Shown here one piece after another: positions 17,956 to 29,249 of a stretch of 41,182 nt of DNA. The notes under the pieces were generated by a model. That model saw only the letters and a list, made by a program, of their open reading frames with translations, did no database searches and was not told the origin of the DNA. The stretch spans positions 1 to 41,182 of the forward strand of contig JAPLNJ010001214.1 of the NCBI GenBank assembly GCA_026692885.1. The letters run 5' to 3'. The DNA comes from Planctomycetota bacterium (GTDB lineage Bacteria; Planctomycetota; Planctomycetia; Pirellulales; Pirellulaceae). A program made the translations under genes and the position numbers. How positions within the stretch are numbered: position 1 is the stretch's first letter; every line of letters begins with the position of its first letter.

Positions 17956-20900
17956 ATGGTCTGGCAACGCATCTGGCAGCGGACGCGCGGCGTCGGCGTC
18001 ACGGTCTGCACCTTCCTGTCGGACCTGCTCCAGGTGGCGTGGCTCCTGGTGCGAGCCATGTGGGCTCGGCGCAAAGCCATCGGCGCGGTTGTCTTGGTGG
18101 TCGGCTGTGCCACTTTGGCAGTCTATCGCCCGAATCACAGTTCCGCACCTAGCGCGTCGGTAGCCCCTCTCCAACACGCCCCCACGGCCGCGGAGGAGTT
18201 CACCCTCGGCAAAGCGAGTCTGGATGAGGGGCACCGGGAGGAGGCTCTGGACCATTTTACCAGGGCCATCGCCCAGGGCACCGCCGCCCCCCCGGATTCC
18301 CTCCCGCCTGAAATGTCACGCTTGCTCGTGATTGTGCGTTCCCTCCGGGGTGAGGTATCGAGCGCGCAAGACAGGCCGGACGAGGCGATCCAGGATTTCC
18401 GAGCGGTGATCACAGCGGCGGCTTCCGTCTCGCCGCCGCCCGCCGACGCCGAATTGGCGGCTGCGATCGCGGCGGCACGGCTCGGTTGGGGGCAGATTTT
18501 GCTTGACGTCGGCCAAGCGGCGGAAGCCCTGCCGCACCTCGATGAGGCGATCCAGGCGTACCGCGGGCTCGCTCGTACGGCGGGACAGAACACTTGGGCC
18601 AGCCGTTTGACCGCGAGCCTTTTCAATCGAGGAAGATCGTGCTGGGATCTGGGGCGAATCACCGCGGCTTTGGAGGATTTCACCACGACGATCGTGACCC
18701 TGGAGGAAGTGGATCTGGAGTCCGGTGCCGATTGCCAGAACTCGCTGGCGACACTCGCCATGGCACATCAAGCTCGAGGACGTATCCAGCGGGACCAGGG
18801 CCACGCCGAAGCGGCCCTGAACGATTTGGACCAGGCTGTCCACGGCTTCCGGCAGTTGGTGCAGGCTGGGGAATTGTCCAGTCTGCGCAGTTCGCTGGCG
18901 ACCAGCCTCTACCTCCGCGCGAGCCTCTACCTGGACCAGGATCGCACCGCCGATGCGTGGCAGGATTTGGGGGCCGCCTTGGACGCCCTGTCCGGCGTCG
19001 AGACTACGTCGAAAGCCGCACCACGGACCGCCCTTGAGGCGATGGTCCGACAGACGCGCGCCCGCATCTGCCTCACTCGCGGTGACGCGGAGCTGGCCCT
19101 GCAGGACCTGGAGTTCGCACAGCATGCGTATCGCCGCCTGATCCAGGACGAGAAGCAGGAGGCTTGGCGTGGTTCGCTGGCCGCCTGTCTCTGCACGCGT
19201 GCGGGCGCCCTGTTGCAGCGGAAACGTACCGCGGAGGCCTTAGCCGACTTTACGGCCGCGATCGACAGCCTGCAGGGCGGGAAGGCGGTGACCGATGATC
19301 TGCGGCTGCACGCCATGCTTGCGACGGCGTTGGACGCACGGGCCCGCATCCAGCTTGGCCAGGGTGAGGCCGAGGCGGCCCGACGGGACCTCGACGGGGC
19401 CATTGTGGGTTTCGAGCAACTGGTTCAACAGGAAGGGTCACGATCCCAGCGCGAGTCGTTGGCGGCCACCCTCTGCACCCGCGCCAACCTGGCCCTGGAG
19501 CAGAACGACCACAACGCTGCGCAGCAGGACTACGATCGGGCCATCGACGCTCTGGGGGAGACCGATGTCGCGAAGGACGACGCCGCGCGGGTGACCCTTC
19601 TGGCGGTGGCGCGACAGGCCCGTGCCGCCGTCCACTTGGGACGGAACAACGCGGCAGCGGCTCGTCCGGATCTCGACCTCGCCATCGCAGCCTACCGTCG
19701 GCTTGTGTATCAGGAAGGGCAGGAACTCGATCGCTGTTCCCTGGCAGCCAGTTTGTGCAGCCGTGCCAACGGCTTTCTGGAACAAGCCAACCCCGTTGAC
19801 GCGTTCCAGGATTTCGAGGCGGCGATCAAGGCGCTGGGGAGCCTCGGCGTGGAGTCGGACGATGTGCAGGGGCTGGGCCTGTTGGCGCTGGCTCGGCTTG
19901 GCAAAGGCCAGATCCTGCTTGGCCAAGGCAAGGCCGGCGAGGCCAGCACCGAGCTGGATACCGCAGTGAGTGTGTACTCGCTGCTGACTAACGAAAGGCA
20001 GCTGACGGTCGCCCGCGGGTCCTGGGCGCTCAGTTTGTGCGAGCGAGGGTCGGTCAGGCTGGAGCAAGGTCTCGTAGCGCAAGCCATCGATGATTTCTCC
20101 GCCGCCGTCAAGGCGATCGCGGAGACGAGAGCCGACCCCAGCCCGCCATCGGCTCCGATTCTGGCCACCGCTCGTTTTCGACTCGGCACCGCGCTGCGGA
20201 TGGAGGGTAAACTGTCACTGGCCATGGACGAGTTCAGCCGCGCGATCGAGATCTGGTCTGCGCGCGACGACGCCAGCGCCTTTGCCAACTCGATCGCCAC
20301 GGCACACTATTCCCGCTCGCTCGCCCGATCTCAGTCAGGACAAATCGAGGAAGCAATCCATGATCTCGAAGAGGTGATCGCGATCTTGGAACGGGTGGCA
20401 GAACCGCCAGGATCAGAACGTGTCATACCGCAGTTGGCCGCCGCACTCAATGACCTCGCTTGGCTGCGTGCCGTTGCTCCAGAGGCGGACTTGCGTGACG
20501 GAGCGGAGGCCGTCGACTTGGCCACGCGAGCCTTGGATTTGGCTGGCCGACAAGATCCCTTGTTCCTGGCCACGATCGCCGCAGCGCTGGCAGAAGCCGG
20601 TGATTTCGAAGAAGCCGTCAAGATCCAAGAGCAGACGCTCGGGTGCTGTCCAGAGGCGGAGAAGCAAGGTTACGGAATCCTGCTCGAAATGTACAAGGCC
20701 AAGCAGGCCTACCATCTGATCCAGGTCGCCGTGAGGAAGTGGCTGACCGCCTCTGGAGACTACTGGGGCGATGCGGAATTGGCTGACCTGGATAAGGGCA
20801 AGGTGTCGCTGCGCCGGCTCAACGGTGACGTGGCCACGCTACCGGTGGAAGAGATCAGTATCCAGGATCGGGAATACTTGGCGTCGCTGATCGAGCGTGG

Positions 20901-21288
20901 GCAGCGCAACTTCTTGGAGAAATTCAACCGAGCGTCTGGAGAAATGGCCCGCGACGACAAGAGTCCTGGGGCGCCCATCATTTATCTCAAACTGGCCGGC
21001 AGCGAGGTAACGGGAGATACGCTCGAACAGCTTGATGGTCTGGCGTTCCTGCGTCGGCTGGTGCTGCAGAAGGCCGCGATCTCCAACGCGGACCTGGTTC
21101 ATCTGGGACGTTTGCCGCGACTCAAGACGCTCGAAATCGCGGCCGTGGCCATCGATAACGGTGCGTTGGAACATCTGGTGGCCCTGGCCAGCCTAAAGAG
21201 CGTTTCGTTTCGTCAAACCGGAATTACCGTCGATGACGTCAAGCTATTCCGCCAGTTCTGTCCCGAAGTCAAAGTGACTTTACGATAG
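17956..21288 (+). CDS. Membrane-anchored TPR protein with C-terminal leucine-rich repeats
   Basis: 1110 residues from ATG 17956, chosen for the strong AAGGAGGAG directly upstream; an in-frame GTG at 17866 is possible. N-terminal hydrophobic segments (about 15-35, and AIGAVVLVVGCATLAVY) suggest an inner-membrane anchor with the rest outside the cytoplasm. The body is alpha-solenoid TPR: motifs such as LGKASLDEGHREEALDHFTR followed by repeats of the form SLAxSLCxRA...AxxDFxxAIxxL. From residue about 1009 it turns into leucine-rich repeats (LDGLAFLRRLVLQKAAIS, LGRLPRLKTLEIAAVAI, LVALASLKSVSFRQTGIT). TPR plus LRR indicates a protein-binding scaffold or sensor; partner unknown. It follows the M56 gene by 141 bp and may be co-regulated. 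Confidence 0.85.
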   Translation: MVWQRIWQRTRGVGVTVCTFLSDLLQVAWLLVRAMWARRKAIGAVVLVVGCATLAVYRPNHSSAPSASVAPLQHAPTAAEEFTLGKASLDEGHREEALDHFTRAIAQGTAAPPDSLPPEMSRLLVIVRSLRGEVSSAQDRPDEAIQDFRAVITAAASVSPPPADAELAAAIAAARLGWGQILLDVGQAAEALPHLDEAIQAYRGLARTAGQNTWASRLTASLFNRGRSCWDLGRITAALEDFTTTIVTLEEVDLESGADCQNSLATLAMAHQARGRIQRDQGHAEAALNDLDQAVHGFRQLVQAGELSSLRSSLATSLYLRASLYLDQDRTADAWQDLGAALDALSGVETTSKAAPRTALEAMVRQTRARICLTRGDAELALQDLEFAQHAYRRLIQDEKQEAWRGSLAACLCTRAGALLQRKRTAEALADFTAAIDSLQGGKAVTDDLRLHAMLATALDARARIQLGQGEAEAARRDLDGAIVGFEQLVQQEGSRSQRESLAATLCTRANLALEQNDHNAAQQDYDRAIDALGETDVAKDDAARVTLLAVARQARAAVHLGRNNAAAARPDLDLAIAAYRRLVYQEGQELDRCSLAASLCSRANGFLEQANPVDAFQDFEAAIKALGSLGVESDDVQGLGLLALARLGKGQILLGQGKAGEASTELDTAVSVYSLLTNERQLTVARGSWALSLCERGSVRLEQGLVAQAIDDFSAAVKAIAETRADPSPPSAPILATARFRLGTALRMEGKLSLAMDEFSRAIEIWSARDDASAFANSIATAHYSRSLARSQSGQIEEAIHDLEEVIAILERVAEPPGSERVIPQLAAALNDLAWLRAVAPEADLRDGAEAVDLATRALDLAGRQDPLFLATIAAALAEAGDFEEAVKIQEQTLGCCPEAEKQGYGILLEMYKAKQAYHLIQVAVRKWLTASGDYWGDAELADLDKGKVSLRRLNGDVATLPVEEISIQDREYLASLIERGQRNFLEKFNRASGEMARDDKSPGAPIIYLKLAGSEVTGDTLEQLDGLAFLRRLVLQKAAISNADLVHLGRLPRLKTLEIAAVAIDNGALEHLVALASLKSVSFRQTGITVDDVKLFRQFCPEVKVTLR
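18604..20300 (+). repeat. TPR super-repeat, about 94 residues (282 bp), six copies
   Basis: The anchor segments SRLTASLFNRG, SSLATSLYLRA, GSLAACLCTRA, ESLAATLCTRA, CSLAASLCSRA and GSWALSLCERG start near 18601, 18889, 19174, 19453, 19735 and 20020. The spacing is 279-288 bp, so each unit is about 94 residues and holds a pair of TPR hairpins. The regularity indicates growth by tandem duplication. Confidence 0.7.
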
Positions 21289-21574
21289 AACCGCGGTGCG
21301 AGACATCCCTTAGACCTGCCCGCAAGAAGTAGTCTACCCCTAACCGTAAGGTAGCTTGTCCTTGCCACCATCGGCCCTTTTCTCGCACGTCGCCTAGCTG
21401 CGACGCTCCGCCGTGTTCGAAACGCTGCTGGTAGGATTGTCGACAGGAATCAGCGGGTACGATTTTCGAGATTTCGGGCAGCCACCGCCTCCGCGAAGTG
21501 CCTTTCATTATTTGAGGCCGCCGAGCCTCTGGTTCCTGTCCGTTCGGTCCTCATTTTCTAAAGCGGAGATCATC

Positions 21575-22153
21575 ATGAATTGGCGTAACGTCTTCCTGGG
21601 TCTAGTGATTGGAGCCGCTCTGGTAGGGTTTTCTCCGGCCACACCGCCCGTTGGTGCGCAGGTGGTGGTGCGATGTTGCTCCGGATGTGGCGTCGTCGTT
21701 GGTCCGTGGGCAAGGCCTGGGGGCAATTGCCCGAATTGCGGCGCCTACTGGGCTGGGGAGCGATGGGAATCCGGCGGCAGTTCTTCCGCTGGTGGTTCTT
21801 CAACGCCCACCACTCCATTCGACCTGTGGGTCATGCGTGAGGCCCTCCGCCTGCAGCAACTCCAGCAGGAGCAGGAATTGGAAAAGCAGCGGCGGACGGC
21901 GAAGGCGGCGGAACGGCGCGCCGACGATCAGGCTCGGCGGGACGGACGCCGGGAACAGGCCGGGGCGGAAGCGGATGCCTTCCGCGCGAAGGATCTTCCG
22001 AGAACTGCTCCGCTGTTGGCCAACGCGGCCCGGGCAGAGGCCAAGGGTGATTTTATCACCGCTGCCCGCTGGTATCGCAGAGCTCGCGAAGTCGGGGATT
22101 CGGTGGTGACGAGCCACGCCGAAGCCGCACTGCGGCGGATTGCGGCAAAGTGA
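21575..22153 (+). CDS. Small exported zinc-ribbon protein with charged coiled coil
   Basis: 192 residues from ATG 21575; CGGAG lies 6 nt upstream. An N-terminal signal peptide (MNWRNVFLGLVIGAALVGF) precedes a zinc ribbon with Cys35-x2-Cys38 and Cys52-x2-Cys55 (CSGCG, CPNCG). A low-complexity Gly/Ser linker leads to a Glu/Arg/Gln-rich helix (about 100-150) and a short helical end (GDFITAARWYRRAREVGD) that resembles a single Sel1/TPR-like unit. Such ribbon-plus-coil exported proteins are of unknown function. It sits between the TPR-LRR gene and the peptidase-TIR gene on the same strand, so it may be part of the same group. Confidence 0.8.
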   Translation: MNWRNVFLGLVIGAALVGFSPATPPVGAQVVVRCCSGCGVVVGPWARPGGNCPNCGAYWAGERWESGGSSSAGGSSTPTTPFDLWVMREALRLQQLQQEQELEKQRRTAKAAERRADDQARRDGRREQAGAEADAFRAKDLPRTAPLLANAARAEAKGDFITAARWYRRAREVGDSVVTSHAEAALRRIAAK

Positions 22154-22293
22154 GGAGCGTACCGTCCCCCGTACCGTGTGGAATCTTACCGCGTGTTGCC
22201 ATACCATCCAGGCACAGTACGCGGGGCACGGACCTCGTCCTGGTTCCCATGTTTCTGTGCGGTGTCTGCGAGCATCATGACAGGAGAAATCCC

Positions 22294-24162
22294 ATGCCGA
22301 TCGCCTATCCTCCCTCGGCGGCTACACGAGGAAAACCCCGAATAGGTTGCCAGCTCACTCGCCAGGATGACAGGGCCCAACGGCCCTCCCCTCATCGCCT
22401 CGGCTGCCTGGTGCGCATCGGCATCGCGGGGATGCTGATGCTTTGTGCCGGGCCAGCCCTGATGGCCGGCGAGAAGACCGCCGCGAAGGCGATGGCGCCG
22501 GAACGCTCGGCCTTCCCGTTGACCGGGACGCGGGTCCACGTGCAGCTGTCCTCCGGAAAAGTCCTCAAAGACGTGGCTGTGATTGGCCGTCGTCTCGGCC
22601 AACGGCCGGAGACCGTTGCCGCCGTGACCGTCGCGAATCCGGAGGATGGCCAACCGCTGTTGTTGAACGCCCGCGATGTCCAGCAGTTGAAGGCCGTCGA
22701 TGGTTCCTGCCATCTCGTTCTGGACGGCGCCGCAGCCGTTCTAGTGCCGCGTGACACGCTGCGTCCATCCCCCGCCCAGGACGCAGTTCCTCCGGCGACA
22801 AGCCCTGCCTCCAACCGACCGCTCCCGGCCGCAGAAACCACGGCCCAAGATGCGGAAGCTCAGCGTCAGCGCGAGTATGAAGAAACTGGGGTCTGGCGAT
22901 GGCTGCCGCTCACGCCGGAGCAGCAGATGCGGGCGCTGGCGGAACAAAAGAAGTACCTGCAACAGGTCGGGGAGGAGTTCAAACCGACGAAAATGCATTT
23001 GTTCGAACAGCAGCGGTTTCTCTTCTACACCGATATGTCCGGCAAGTGGGTGCTGGCTCACGCGCGCTACTTGGACAATATGTACAAGACGCTTTGCGGT
23101 GTGTTCGGGATCGATCCCCGCTCCAACATCTGGTACGGCAAGGCCCTGGTGATCGCGTTCGAGCAGAAGCCGTCGTATGTCCGTTTCGAACAGAAGTACT
23201 TCCCTCAATCCACGATGGCGGAGAAGACCGTGGGGCTGGCCCATCAAGATCCCGATGGCCAAGTGGTCATCTCCTGCTGGCTGGGCAACAATGCTGCCGA
23301 TTTCGCGAATACACTGGTCCACGAGACGGTGCACGGATTTTTGCACCGCTACAAGTCGCGACAAAACGTGCCGAATTGGGTTAACGAAGGGGCGGCGGAA
23401 TGGATTGCGATTCACGTCACTGGGGGGAGCGGGTTTGCCAAACGCCGGCAACAAGCGGCCGTTTCTGCCCTAGCCGCTGAATCGTGGGAAGTCAAAGGGC
23501 GATTCTTTTCGGCCGCGAATATCAAGGGCGAGGAATACGGATTGGCCTTCAGTCTCACAGATTTCCTCTTGCGGACGGACAAGGCGAAGTACAAGCGACT
23601 TATGGATGGCATCAAGACCGGAGATCACTGGGAAGAATGTCTCCGGGCCGCATACGGATGGTCGGTGGACGATCTCGTCCGCCGTTACGCCGGCGATCCT
23701 GGTTTACTGCCCGACCTCGGCGTCTCAGCGGACGGGATCGCCCAACTGCACGTCGAGGCTGATTGGCGCGAGGCGGGGCAGAAACCTGTCTGGATCATAT
23801 ATGACCACGAGCACGACAGCCCTCTGAAGGACTTGCTTTGCCAAGAGGCAAGACGCGTCGATTCGCCGTTTCGTGTCATCGACTCCTCGGTGGTCTCGAC
23901 CGACCCGGCAGTGGGAGAAGATCCCGTGCGTGAGCTCATCCGGAAGGCCGAACAAGTTGCCGTTCTGTGCGGCGAGCACACGGAAAAGTCTCGCCAGGTC
24001 ACGACGGAACTAACGATTGCGCAAGAGGAGAACAAGCCTTACTTTCTCTTGGCACACGAGACGGTCAAGTCCTGTCGAAGACCGGCCAGCGCCAAGGAGG
24101 ACGACAAGCTGTATGGTTGGACCTGGCTGAACGTCAAGAATCTCGTGTCCGGTGCCCGATAG
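22294..24162 (+). CDS. Exported HExxH peptidase (DUF1570-like) fused to a C-terminal TIR-like (MTH538/DUF1863, ThsB-like) domain
   Basis: 622 residues from ATG 22294 (AGGAG 7 nt upstream). A signal peptide or signal anchor lies at about 35-57 (LVRIGIAGMLMLCAGPALMA). Residues about 70-150 may bind as an SHD1-like beta domain. The middle is a gluzincin-type metallopeptidase: His343-Glu-Thr-Val-His347 and the third-ligand motif WVNEGAAEW with Glu365, as in DUF1570 proteins. Residues about 496-622 (VWIIYDHEHDS, QEARRVDSPFRVIDSS, CGEHTEKSRQVTTELTIA, QEENKPYFLLA, KLYGWTWLNVKNLVSGAR) closely follow the pattern of TIR-like MTH538 domains, including the terminal WTWxNxKxLxxGAR. TIR-like ThsB proteins make NAD-derived signals in Thoeris; whether this one is catalytic is unknown. 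A TIR-like domain behind an export signal is unusual. Confidence 0.88.
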   Translation: MPIAYPPSAATRGKPRIGCQLTRQDDRAQRPSPHRLGCLVRIGIAGMLMLCAGPALMAGEKTAAKAMAPERSAFPLTGTRVHVQLSSGKVLKDVAVIGRRLGQRPETVAAVTVANPEDGQPLLLNARDVQQLKAVDGSCHLVLDGAAAVLVPRDTLRPSPAQDAVPPATSPASNRPLPAAETTAQDAEAQRQREYEETGVWRWLPLTPEQQMRALAEQKKYLQQVGEEFKPTKMHLFEQQRFLFYTDMSGKWVLAHARYLDNMYKTLCGVFGIDPRSNIWYGKALVIAFEQKPSYVRFEQKYFPQSTMAEKTVGLAHQDPDGQVVISCWLGNNAADFANTLVHETVHGFLHRYKSRQNVPNWVNEGAAEWIAIHVTGGSGFAKRRQQAAVSALAAESWEVKGRFFSAANIKGEEYGLAFSLTDFLLRTDKAKYKRLMDGIKTGDHWEECLRAAYGWSVDDLVRRYAGDPGLLPDLGVSADGIAQLHVEADWREAGQKPVWIIYDHEHDSPLKDLLCQEARRVDSPFRVIDSSVVSTDPAVGEDPVRELIRKAEQVAVLCGEHTEKSRQVTTELTIAQEENKPYFLLAHETVKSCRRPASAKEDDKLYGWTWLNVKNLVSGAR

Positions 24163-25264
24163 CCGGGCGCCCCATCATCGCCGGGGAATCAGCCGTCGAT
24201 CGCCGGTTGACTGGTAATGCCTGCAGCAAGGCCGCACTGGGAACGCGGGGGCAAGCCTGGACTTGCCGCCTAAGGCCGACAGGTGGTGTCCAGCAGTAAT
24301 GCTGCGATCTGTCCTCGGTGTTAAACGAGACACGTCTGTACTCCCCACCTTGGAAGAACTGGGACGAGTCCGGTAGCTTTCGCTTCCTGTCCCGAGCCAT
24401 GCTGATCGTGCACGTCCCGCCAGGAATCGGATGTACTCGACAAGGGCCGTGCGTCGGCCAGTCACGTGTTCCCGCAGGTTGAACGGTTTCAGGTTCGGTT
24501 GCGGGATAGAGTGGCACGACGGTGGTGTGACTTCGAGCGGCAACTCGCGTCTCCCCCCATCCAAAATGCCTGTTGTTCTGACTTGGGTCACTTCACGACG
24601 AGTTCAGCACCCCCGCCCAACTTGGGAAACGGTAGGTGTTTCGGCACTCGGGCAGCGAGGTTTAGCGTGCGGACGTCCACGACTGATGGCAAAATGCCGC
24701 GTCAGAATCTCCACGAGGTTTGTGTTAAACGTCGGGAGGAACTGTGGACCTTCTCTGCCGGGCACCGGAAGACCTAAATTTCCGCAAGAAACACGTCATA
24801 ATTATATGATGGGGGAGTCTTAGTACCTACATGGGTTGTAAAACGTGCGCCGCGTTCGCGCTGCGAGCTGATTCGCCCTCCGCCGCACAATATCACAGCG
24901 GTGGGGCACTGGCCCACATCAGCCGCCCGCCGAGTGCCGGAAAGGAAGTCACCGGCGGCGACCGTAGTCAGGGACGCGTCTGACTCCGTGACTACACCCG
25001 CAGTTGGGAGACCGCAGTCGCGCCGCCAATCGGCACCGCGGTATCTGCCTCCGCGAGGAACTGGCGGGTAGAATGTGGGGGATCGCAGATTCCCCGGTGG
25101 TCACCCGCGTGCCAATTAGATGTTGTCGCCTCAGCCCATGATCGTACTTGGTGTAGCGTGGTCACCATGCCTTAAGCAGGTCTTCGACGTCTTGGCGACA
25201 TTGTGGAATTCCTCGACAGTTACGTACTCGCAACTGAACCAACCGAAGCCGAGAAAGCCTGAAA
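24163..25264. other. 1.1-kb region without a recognisable gene
   Basis: Frames here (for example 24431-24823 plus) look like chance: high Arg/Pro, no motif, no clear ribosome-binding site. A short AT-rich palindrome-like stretch, TCATAATTATATGA, lies at 24796-24809 in otherwise GC-rich DNA. This region separates the TIR gene from the integration module and may hold a boundary, a promoter or a small RNA, none of which I can show. No tRNA-Pro fragment is visible. Confidence 0.4.
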
Positions 25265-26248
25265 ATGGCCACTGCTAACATCCCAGATTTGACCCCCTTG
25301 AACTCCGAAGAGCACTGGCCGCAACATAAGCTGGACCTGAGCTACTTCACCGCGGCCGACCGCTGTCCACTGATGGTCCGGCGGCGCGCACGCGGAGCGT
25401 TCGAGTTGTTTCTGTATCTGGCATATCGGTTCATTCATGGTGGTGGCGAACCCGTCGTGGCCGAACACGAGGAGTTGTGCGCTGCCTGCGGGGTGGTCCC
25501 CGACAGTCTCCATTCGTCGTCGGAGATCTCCCGTCTGTTGCGCTCGTTGCGAGAGACCTACCAGGTGATCGATTACCGGCCCGTTCAACGCCGTCAGCCG
25601 AGAATCCGCTTGGCAGCTGCCAAGCCGGGAGCGGATATTTTGAATCCGCACCATTACATCTACTTCAACGAGGGTTGGAGCGGGACGCGTCGAGCGATCT
25701 TCGATGTCTTGGGAAACCGCGCCTTCTGCGCCGAGTACATGTACTTGGTTGGCAAGTACGAGTCGGCTTTGGCTCAGGTGAAACACGGCAGGTCGTATTG
25801 GTTTTTTCCGCTGGAGAGCATTTCTGCGGTGTACCACATTTCGACCCGTTTTTCGGGTGCTGGCTTACGGGGCTTGGTGAGGCTGGGAGTGATGCAGGTT
25901 GTGCCCGGTCAGTTTAGCATCACGGCGCCCGGAGACCAATTCGGAAAAGCCAATCGCTACTACTTTCAGGGCTTGGGAGAGGTGACTGACAGGAAACGGC
26001 GGATCGAGGAGGTACAGGACGAGCACCCTCGTCAGTTCGCGACGGCCGACGAATTGTCGCGAAAGCTAATCAACGGTGCCACAACGAAGAACGTGGCTGG
26101 ATTGTGTGAACTTATGGTCATGTATGGTGAGGAGCCAGTTCGCGCGGCCGTGAAGCATGTGGCAAACCTGTCACCTCGGAGCCTGAAACGCCGGTTGGCC
26201 TACGTCAAGTCGATGTTGGCACGTTCGCAGGCGACTGAGCCCGGATAG
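25265..26248 (+). CDS. Unrecognised protein of the recombinase module, possible winged-helix type
   Basis: 327 residues from ATG 25265 with only a weak GAGAAAG upstream. Not recognised. It is mixed alpha/beta with a helix-rich N-terminus (ARGAFELFLYLAYRFIHGGG), SSEISRLLRSLRETYQVIDY that resembles a winged-helix segment, a central aromatic stretch (NPHHYIYFNEGWSGTRRAI, SYWFFPLESISAVYHIS), and a C-terminal helical part rich in Arg and Lys (LSPRSLKRRLAYVKSML). The general look is of a DNA-binding or replication/regulatory protein of a mobile element, which is inference. It is followed by a terminator-like hairpin, and the next two genes lead to a serine recombinase. Confidence 0.72.
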   Translation: MATANIPDLTPLNSEEHWPQHKLDLSYFTAADRCPLMVRRRARGAFELFLYLAYRFIHGGGEPVVAEHEELCAACGVVPDSLHSSSEISRLLRSLRETYQVIDYRPVQRRQPRIRLAAAKPGADILNPHHYIYFNEGWSGTRRAIFDVLGNRAFCAEYMYLVGKYESALAQVKHGRSYWFFPLESISAVYHISTRFSGAGLRGLVRLGVMQVVPGQFSITAPGDQFGKANRYYFQGLGEVTDRKRRIEEVQDEHPRQFATADELSRKLINGATTKNVAGLCELMVMYGEEPVRAAVKHVANLSPRSLKRRLAYVKSMLARSQATEPG

Positions 26249-26278
26249 CAGTCCACGCAGGAGACTGGGGCATTTTTT
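26238..26278 (+). terminator. Candidate intrinsic terminator
   Basis: Just at the end of the preceding gene, GCCC...CAGTC and GACTG...GGGC can pair around a short loop and are followed by CATTTTTT. The stem has an asymmetric bulge, so strength is uncertain. Confidence 0.45.
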
Positions 26279-26297
26279 CGTACTTGCGCGAGTCCTA

Positions 26298-26333
26298 TTG
26301 ACAAATAGTGACTGGTGGGTACTGTTATATAAT
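26298..26333 (+). promoter_or_regulatory. Possible promoter of the recombinase operon
   Basis: A perfect TTGACA at 26298 and a perfect TATAAT at 26328 occur in an AT-rich patch between two genes. The spacer is 24 nt, longer than the usual 16-18; TGTTAT at 26323 would give 19. It lies 142-177 bp before the next ATG. Confidence 0.3.
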
Positions 26334-26474
26334 AACTTGGCCCAGAGATTCTTTTGTGACGGCCCTGGAGGGCGACACGTTGAATTCCTCACGCCCTCGA
26401 TGAGACCGGAACGAAGCTTCGGCGCGGAGTCCCACGGTTACCTCAGCACCACTTGACGAGACGGATGGCCAAGG

Positions 26475-26972
26475 ATGGTTACTTTGACGACGAGCGACGG
26501 ATCGTTCTGCCTTCCAGACGAGATGGTTCGCGCGATTATCCGCAATTCCGAGTTTCAGGCGGATCTGGCGGCAGCTGTCATCGACGCGATGGGCATCTTC
26601 AAGACCAAACCGATCCGACTTCCCGCTGGTTTCCTGCTCGAATTCGCGGCTGTCGTGCAGTTGGGGTTTTGGGAGCGGCAGGGAGTTCGGCAGCGTCTAA
26701 ACGCTGACCTGCTGACATACAGCGATGCCGCGAAGAGCCTAGCTGCGCGGGCGGCGAAAGGCCCCGCGGAGTTTGCAGACCTGGAGGCCACGCCGATCTC
26801 CCACCTCGTGACGCGAGCCTTCATCGAGAACTTTGCCTGGGAAGGGCCGGACCATCTCGGAGCCGACGTCATCATCGGCCAGGTTGACGAGGAGCAGTTC
26901 GCTGATGTGCTGGCGGAGTTCGTCTGGCAGCACCGGCGCGAATTGTCCACAATGCTCAACGTGCAAGAATAG
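26475..26972 (+). CDS. Unrecognised small protein upstream of the serine recombinase
   Basis: 165 residues from ATG 26475; the AAGG before it is too close to be a good ribosome-binding site, so a later start (for example ATG 26523) cannot be excluded. Family not recognised. It is largely helical and acidic (LPAGFLLEFAAVVQLGFWE, AKSLAARAAKGPAEFADL, FADVLAEFVWQHRRELSTML). No export signal. Its stop is 19 nt before the recombinase ATG, so the two are probably co-transcribed and the product could be a recombination directionality or accessory factor. That role is inferred from position only. Confidence 0.65.
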   Translation: MVTLTTSDGSFCLPDEMVRAIIRNSEFQADLAAAVIDAMGIFKTKPIRLPAGFLLEFAAVVQLGFWERQGVRQRLNADLLTYSDAAKSLAARAAKGPAEFADLEATPISHLVTRAFIENFAWEGPDHLGADVIIGQVDEEQFADVLAEFVWQHRRELSTMLNVQE

Positions 26973-26991
26973 ACTTCGAAGAGAGAAAAAT

Positions 26992-29015
<2,024 letters not shown>

Positions 29016-29249
29016 ATTTCACTTGTGTGAAGCTGTTATCTTAACGAATGTGCGTTTCCGGTCAACGGCGATACGTCGGTCTCTGGCCAACTATTTTTTG
29101 ACGAGTTGCTCTAAGGGCAGGGCAGGGGGGCGCTACGACGTGAATCGGGAGGCCAGGATTCAACCAAACTGTGCGAAACGAACGACTCGGCCGAAGCCCG
29201 CCTTCCCGGGCTGATCCAAGGTTGTTCGAGTCGATTCGGCCAGCCGACC

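Noticed and set aside
17811..18152. 113-codon frame starting in ATGA overlap with the M56 stop
   Set aside because: The overlap is tempting, but from 17956 it runs inside the well-supported TPR gene and shows no domain; kept as a low-probability alternative.
24431..24823. 130-codon frame in the 1.1-kb gap
   Set aside because: Arg/Pro-rich translation without motif or ribosome-binding site.
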